Positions 60,006 through 64,000 of a stretch of 64,000 bases of DNA are shown here, in pieces. Both the position numbers and the translations under genes were made by a program. Numbering within the stretch: position 1 is the first letter of the stretch; each line of letters begins with the position of its first letter. The notes below the pieces were generated by a model. That model was not told the origin of the DNA, ran no database searches, and saw only the letters and a program-made list of their open reading frames with translations. The stretch covers positions 207,122 through 271,121 of the forward strand of contig NZ_VDMR01000009.1 of NCBI RefSeq assembly GCF_006346315.1, read 5' to 3'. This stretch comes from Nocardioides litoris. Its GTDB lineage: Bacteria > Actinomycetota > Actinomycetes > Propionibacteriales > Nocardioidaceae.

Positions 60006-61201
60006 GTGGACCTGACCTACTCCGATGCCGACCAGGCGTTCCGCACGGAGATCCGCACGTGGCTCGAGGACCACCTCGCCTCGGCCGACTGGGCCGGGCT
60101 CAAGGGCCTGGGCGGGCCGGGCAAGGACCACGAGGCGGTCGAGGAGCGGCTGGCGTGGAACCAGCACCTCGCCGCCCACGGCTGGACCTGCGTCGGCTGG
60201 CCGGTCGAGCACGGCGGCCGCGGGCTGAGCCTGTGGCAGCAGGTCGTCTTCCACGAGGAGTGCGCCCGGGCGCACGCGCCGCACGGGGTCAACCACCTCG
60301 GCGAGGCCCTGCTCGGCCCGACCCTGATGGCCTACGGCACGGCCGAGCAGCAGGCGCGGTTCCTCCCGCCGATCCGCGAGGTCACCGAGCTGTGGGCCCA
60401 GGGGTACTCCGAGCCCGACGCCGGCTCCGACCTGGCCAACGTGCAGACCCGCGCCCGCCTGGACGACGGCGGGGCCGAGGTGGGTGGTGAGTGGGTGCTC
60501 GACGGCCAGAAGGTCTGGACCTCCAACGCCCACTTCTCGCAGTGGATGTTCGTCGTCGCCCGCACCGAGCCGGGCTCGCAGCGCCACCGCGGCCTGTCCT
60601 TCCTCCTCGTCCCGATCGACCAGCCCGGCGTCGAGGTGCGGCCCATCGAGCAGCTGACCGGCGGGTCGGAGTTCAACGAGGTCTTCCTCACCGGCGCCCG
60701 CACCGGGGCCGACCTCGTCGTCGGCGAGCCCGGCCAGGGCTGGGCGGTCGCGATGGCGCTGCTCGGCTTCGAGCGCGGCGTCTCCACCCTCGCCCAGACC
60801 GTCGACTACGCCCGCGAGCTCGACACCGTCGTGGCCCGCGCCCGCGCCAACGGCTCCTACGACGACCTCGTGCTGCGCGACCGCCTCGCCACGCTCAAGG
60901 TCGAGCTGTCGGTCATCCGCGCCCAGGGCCTGCGCGGCCTGTCCAGCGCCGAGCCCGGCGCCGACTCGGTCTTCAAGCTCGTCTGGGCCGGGTGGCACCG
61001 CCGCCTCGGCGAGGCGGCCATGGAGGTGGCCGGCCACGACGGCCTGCTGACCCGGTCGGCCGACGGGTCGGCGTACGACCTCGACGACCACCAGCGACTG
61101 TTCCTCTTCTCGCGTGCCGACACGATCTACGGCGGCAGCGACGAGGTGCAGAAGAACATCCTCGCCGAGCGCGTGCTCGGCCTCCCGAGAGAGCCGCGCC
61201 C

Positions 61202-61205
<4 letters not shown>
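60006..61205 (+). CDS. fadE30: Acyl-CoA dehydrogenase, FadE30-like
   Basis: This 399-residue protein starts DLTYSDADQAFRTEIRTWLE and has GYSEPDAGSDLANVQTRAR, VLDGQKVWTSNAHFSQW and GGSDEVQKNILAERVLGLPR. In mycobacteria FadE30 dehydrogenates HIP-CoA-derived intermediates. It heads the fadE30-ipdF-kstR2-fadA6 operon, directly behind the KstR2-type operator. GTG 60006 fits the leaderless promoter. Confidence 0.9.
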
Positions 61206-62005
<800 letters not shown>

Positions 62006-62009
62006 CCCC

Positions 62010-62603
62010 GTGACCACGACCGAGCCCGCCGCCTCCCGCCGCGAGGAGCTGCTGGCCATCGCCGCGCGGCTGTTCGCCGAGCAGGGGTTCCGCGGCACCA
62101 CGGTGCGCCACATCGCCGACGCCGCGGGCATCCTGTCCGGCTCGCTCTACCACCACTTCGACTCCAAGGAGTCGATGGTCGACGAGGTGCTGCGCACCTT
62201 CCAGGACGAGCTCTTCGGTCAGTACGACGAGATCCTCCGCTCCGACGCCGACGCGCGCACCAAGCTCGAACGCGCCGTCGAGGTGTCCTTCGCCGCGATC
62301 GACCAGCACCCCCACGAGGTCGCGATCTTCCAGAACGAGGCCGCCCACCTCGGCGCCTTCGAGCGGTTCGCCTACCTCGCCGAGCGCAACGCCCAGTCGC
62401 GCCAGGTGTGGATCACCCTGCTCACCGAGGGCGTCGCCTCCGGTGCCCTGCGCGCCGACCTCGACATCGAGGTCATCTACCGGTTCATCCGCGACACCGT
62501 CTGGGTCGCGGTCGGGTGGTACCGCCCGGGCGGCAAGCTCACCCACACCGACATCGCCCGGCAGTACCTCACCATCCTCCTCGACGGGATAGCCCATGCC
62601 TGA
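62010..62603 (+). CDS. kstR2: TetR-type repressor KstR2
   Basis: This 197-residue protein has the HTH TTVRHIADAAGILSGSLYHH followed by FDSKESMVDEVLR, and a C-terminal ligand domain ending VYRFIRDTVWVAVGWYRPGG, both strongly recalling mycobacterial KstR2. KstR2 represses the HIP genes and is released by HIP-CoA. Its probable site is at 59976-59993. It overlaps fadA6 by 8 bases. Confidence 0.92.
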   Translation: MTTTEPAASRREELLAIAARLFAEQGFRGTTVRHIADAAGILSGSLYHHFDSKESMVDEVLRTFQDELFGQYDEILRSDADARTKLERAVEVSFAAIDQHPHEVAIFQNEAAHLGAFERFAYLAERNAQSRQVWITLLTEGVASGALRADLDIEVIYRFIRDTVWVAVGWYRPGGKLTHTDIARQYLTILLDGIAHA

Positions 62604-63744
62604 AGCGTTCATCGTCGACGCCGTCCGCACCCCGGTCGGCAAGCGGGGCGGCGCCCTCGCCGGCGTCCACTCCGCCGACCTCGCCGCCCACACCCTGGCC
62701 GCGCTGGTCCGGCGCACTGGCGTCGACCCGGGTGCCGTCGACGACGTCATCCTGGGCTGCTGCGACACCATCGGCTCCCAGGCCGGTGACGTCGCCCGCA
62801 CCGCCTGGCTGGCCGCCGGGCTGCCCGACCACGTGCCCGGCGTGACCATCGACCGACAGTGCGGCTCCTCCCAGCAGGCCGTGCACTTCGCCGCCCAGGC
62901 CGTCATGTCCGGCACCCAGGACCTCGTGGTCGCCGGCGGCGTGCAGAACATGTCGGCCATCCCGATCTCCGCGGCCATGCTCGTCGGCCAGCAGTACGGC
63001 TTCACCACGCCGTTCGCCGAGTCGCCCGGCTGGACCGAGCGGTACGGCGACGTCGAGGTCTCCCAGTTCCGCAGCGCCGAGATGATCGCCGAGGAGTGGG
63101 ACATCAGCCGGGAGGACATGGAGGCCTACGCCCTCGCCTCCCACGACCGCGCCCGCACCGCCATCGCCGAGGGCCGCTTCGAGCGCGAGATCGAGCCGCA
63201 CGGCGACCTCGCCGTCGACCAGTGCCCTCGCGAGACGTCCCTGGAGAAGATGGCCGGCCTCCAGCCGCTCGCCCCCGGCGGTCGGATCACGGCCGCCGTC
63301 GCCTCCCAGATCTGCGACGCCTCCTCGGCCCTCCTCGTCGCCTCCGAGCGCGCGGTGGCCGACCACGGCCTCACCCCGCGCGCCCGGGTGCACCACCTCT
63401 CGGTCCGCGGCGACGACCCGGTGTGGATGCTCACCGGCCCCATCCGCGCCACCCGGCACGCGCTGGAGCGGACCGGCCTCACCGTCGACGACATCGACCT
63501 CTTCGAGTGCAACGAGGCCTTCGCGTCCGTCGTGCTGGCCTGGATGAAGGAGCTCGACGTCCCGCACGGGAAGGTCAACGTCAACGGCGGCGGCATCGCC
63601 CTCGGCCACCCCATCGGCGCGACCGGCACCCGCATCATGGCCACGATGCTCGCCGAGCTCGAGCGCAGCGGCGGCCGCTACGCCCTGCAGACCATGTGTG
63701 AGGGCGGCGGCCAGGCCAACGTGACGATCCTCGAGCGGCTGTGA
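62596..63744 (+). CDS. fadA6: Thiolase, FadA6-like
   Basis: This 382-residue acetyl-CoA acyltransferase has the acyl-accepting Cys in DRQCGSSQQAV, NEAFASVVLAW, His in GGGIALGHPIGATGTR and the second Cys in QTMCEGGGQAN. It is the last gene of the fadE30-ipdF-kstR2-fadA6 operon, as in M. tuberculosis, cleaving a ring-C/D derived beta-ketoacyl-CoA. Its ATG lies inside the end of kstR2. Confidence 0.92.
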   Translation: MPEAFIVDAVRTPVGKRGGALAGVHSADLAAHTLAALVRRTGVDPGAVDDVILGCCDTIGSQAGDVARTAWLAAGLPDHVPGVTIDRQCGSSQQAVHFAAQAVMSGTQDLVVAGGVQNMSAIPISAAMLVGQQYGFTTPFAESPGWTERYGDVEVSQFRSAEMIAEEWDISREDMEAYALASHDRARTAIAEGRFEREIEPHGDLAVDQCPRETSLEKMAGLQPLAPGGRITAAVASQICDASSALLVASERAVADHGLTPRARVHHLSVRGDDPVWMLTGPIRATRHALERTGLTVDDIDLFECNEAFASVVLAWMKELDVPHGKVNVNGGGIALGHPIGATGTRIMATMLAELERSGGRYALQTMCEGGGQANVTILERL

Positions 63745-63770
63745 GCTGGATGGTCGTGTGTGGACCGGAC

Positions 63771-63886
63771 CCACGGTGGTCGAGGAAGGCGCGCCAGCGC
63801 CTGTCTCGAGACCACTCCGCCCGGCGCGACGTGTGGCCTCGACCCCACGGTGGTCGAGGAAGGACGGAGCCCCGTCTCGAGACTGT
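63771..63886. repeat. Two copies of a palindromic intergenic repeat
   Basis: GGTGGTCGAGGAAGG occurs at 63775 and 63849, each followed within about 20 bases by GTCTCGAGAC. The two copies differ in the loop. They look like REP elements of the kind scattered in Nocardioides-type genomes. The remaining sequence to 64000 shows no gene. Confidence 0.75.
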
Positions 63887-64000
63887 GAGTGTTTCCTTGC
63901 AGCCCTGGTGGTGGTGGGGTTGTGGGTCGGTGACCGGTGGTGTGACTCATCTCGAGACTGACGCGCGGTGGTGGCGTTGTCCTGGAGCTGGACTTGTCCG

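Overview
The window is about 70% G+C, has many GTG starts, ATGA start/stop overlaps and several apparently leaderless promoters. The gene set (ClgR, Lhr-Nei2, DUF3046, KstR2 and the Hsa steroid enzymes) points to an actinobacterium. Gene order and short palindromic repeats suggest Nocardioides or a close relative in the Nocardioidaceae; that is inference, since no rRNA is present. I saw no tRNA, rRNA, CRISPR array, prophage or transposase.

Region 1 (1-29.7 kb) is mostly housekeeping. It opens with the 3' part of a secreted nuclease/5'-nucleotidase, followed by pncC (cinA) and clgR, a secreted reprolysin-like metalloprotease, and the lhr-nei DNA repair pair. Next is an NAD-salvage operon pncB-pncA-nrtR with a clear operator, diverging from an N6-DNA methyltransferase and an HNH nuclease. 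A small TOPRIM protein diverges from an ABC exporter. Then come a GNAT enzyme, DUF3046, MTA phosphorylase, an epimerase, a polytopic membrane protein, and a tightly overlapping set of GT2, DUF2064-like, methyltransferase and heme/molybdopterin oxidoreductase genes.

Region 2 (29.7-33.4 kb) is the steroid ring-A/B operon hsaA-hsaD-hsaC-hsaB behind a textbook KstR operator.

Region 3 (33.4-51.7 kb) is the most unusual part: a long aromatic-catabolism cluster. An IclR regulator, a Rieske ferredoxin and an unknown protein diverge from two XylE-type extradiol dioxygenases. These are followed by a histidine phosphatase, a two-gene PEP-synthase-like aryl phosphotransferase (resembling CreH/CreI and phenylphosphate synthase PpsB/PpsA), a Rieske oxygenase, a zinc-ribbon protein, a HAD phosphatase and a phthalate-dioxygenase-type reductase. 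A complete meta-cleavage lower pathway then runs to pyruvate and acetyl-CoA, with a second IclR gene. The layout suggests that a phenolic substrate is tagged with phosphate, oxygenated while tagged, de-phosphorylated to a catechol and cleaved. In the known Cre pathway a P450 performs the oxidation; here a Rieske oxygenase occupies that place. A shared GTTCCG-N5-CGGAAC palindrome links the two halves of the cluster.

Region 4 (51.7-55.5 kb) holds a decayed hydrolase gene, a frameshifted LysR regulator with an intact operator between them, another hydrolase, and two unknown proteins.

Region 5 (55.5-63.7 kb) is the steroid C/D-ring (HIP) locus, in the same arrangement as in Mycobacterium tuberculosis: fadD3-fadE31-fadE32-fadE33 diverging from fadE30-ipdF-kstR2-fadA6, with a palindromic operator between them. 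The window ends in palindromic intergenic repeats. The strain is therefore predicted to degrade steroids and at least one phenolic aromatic compound.
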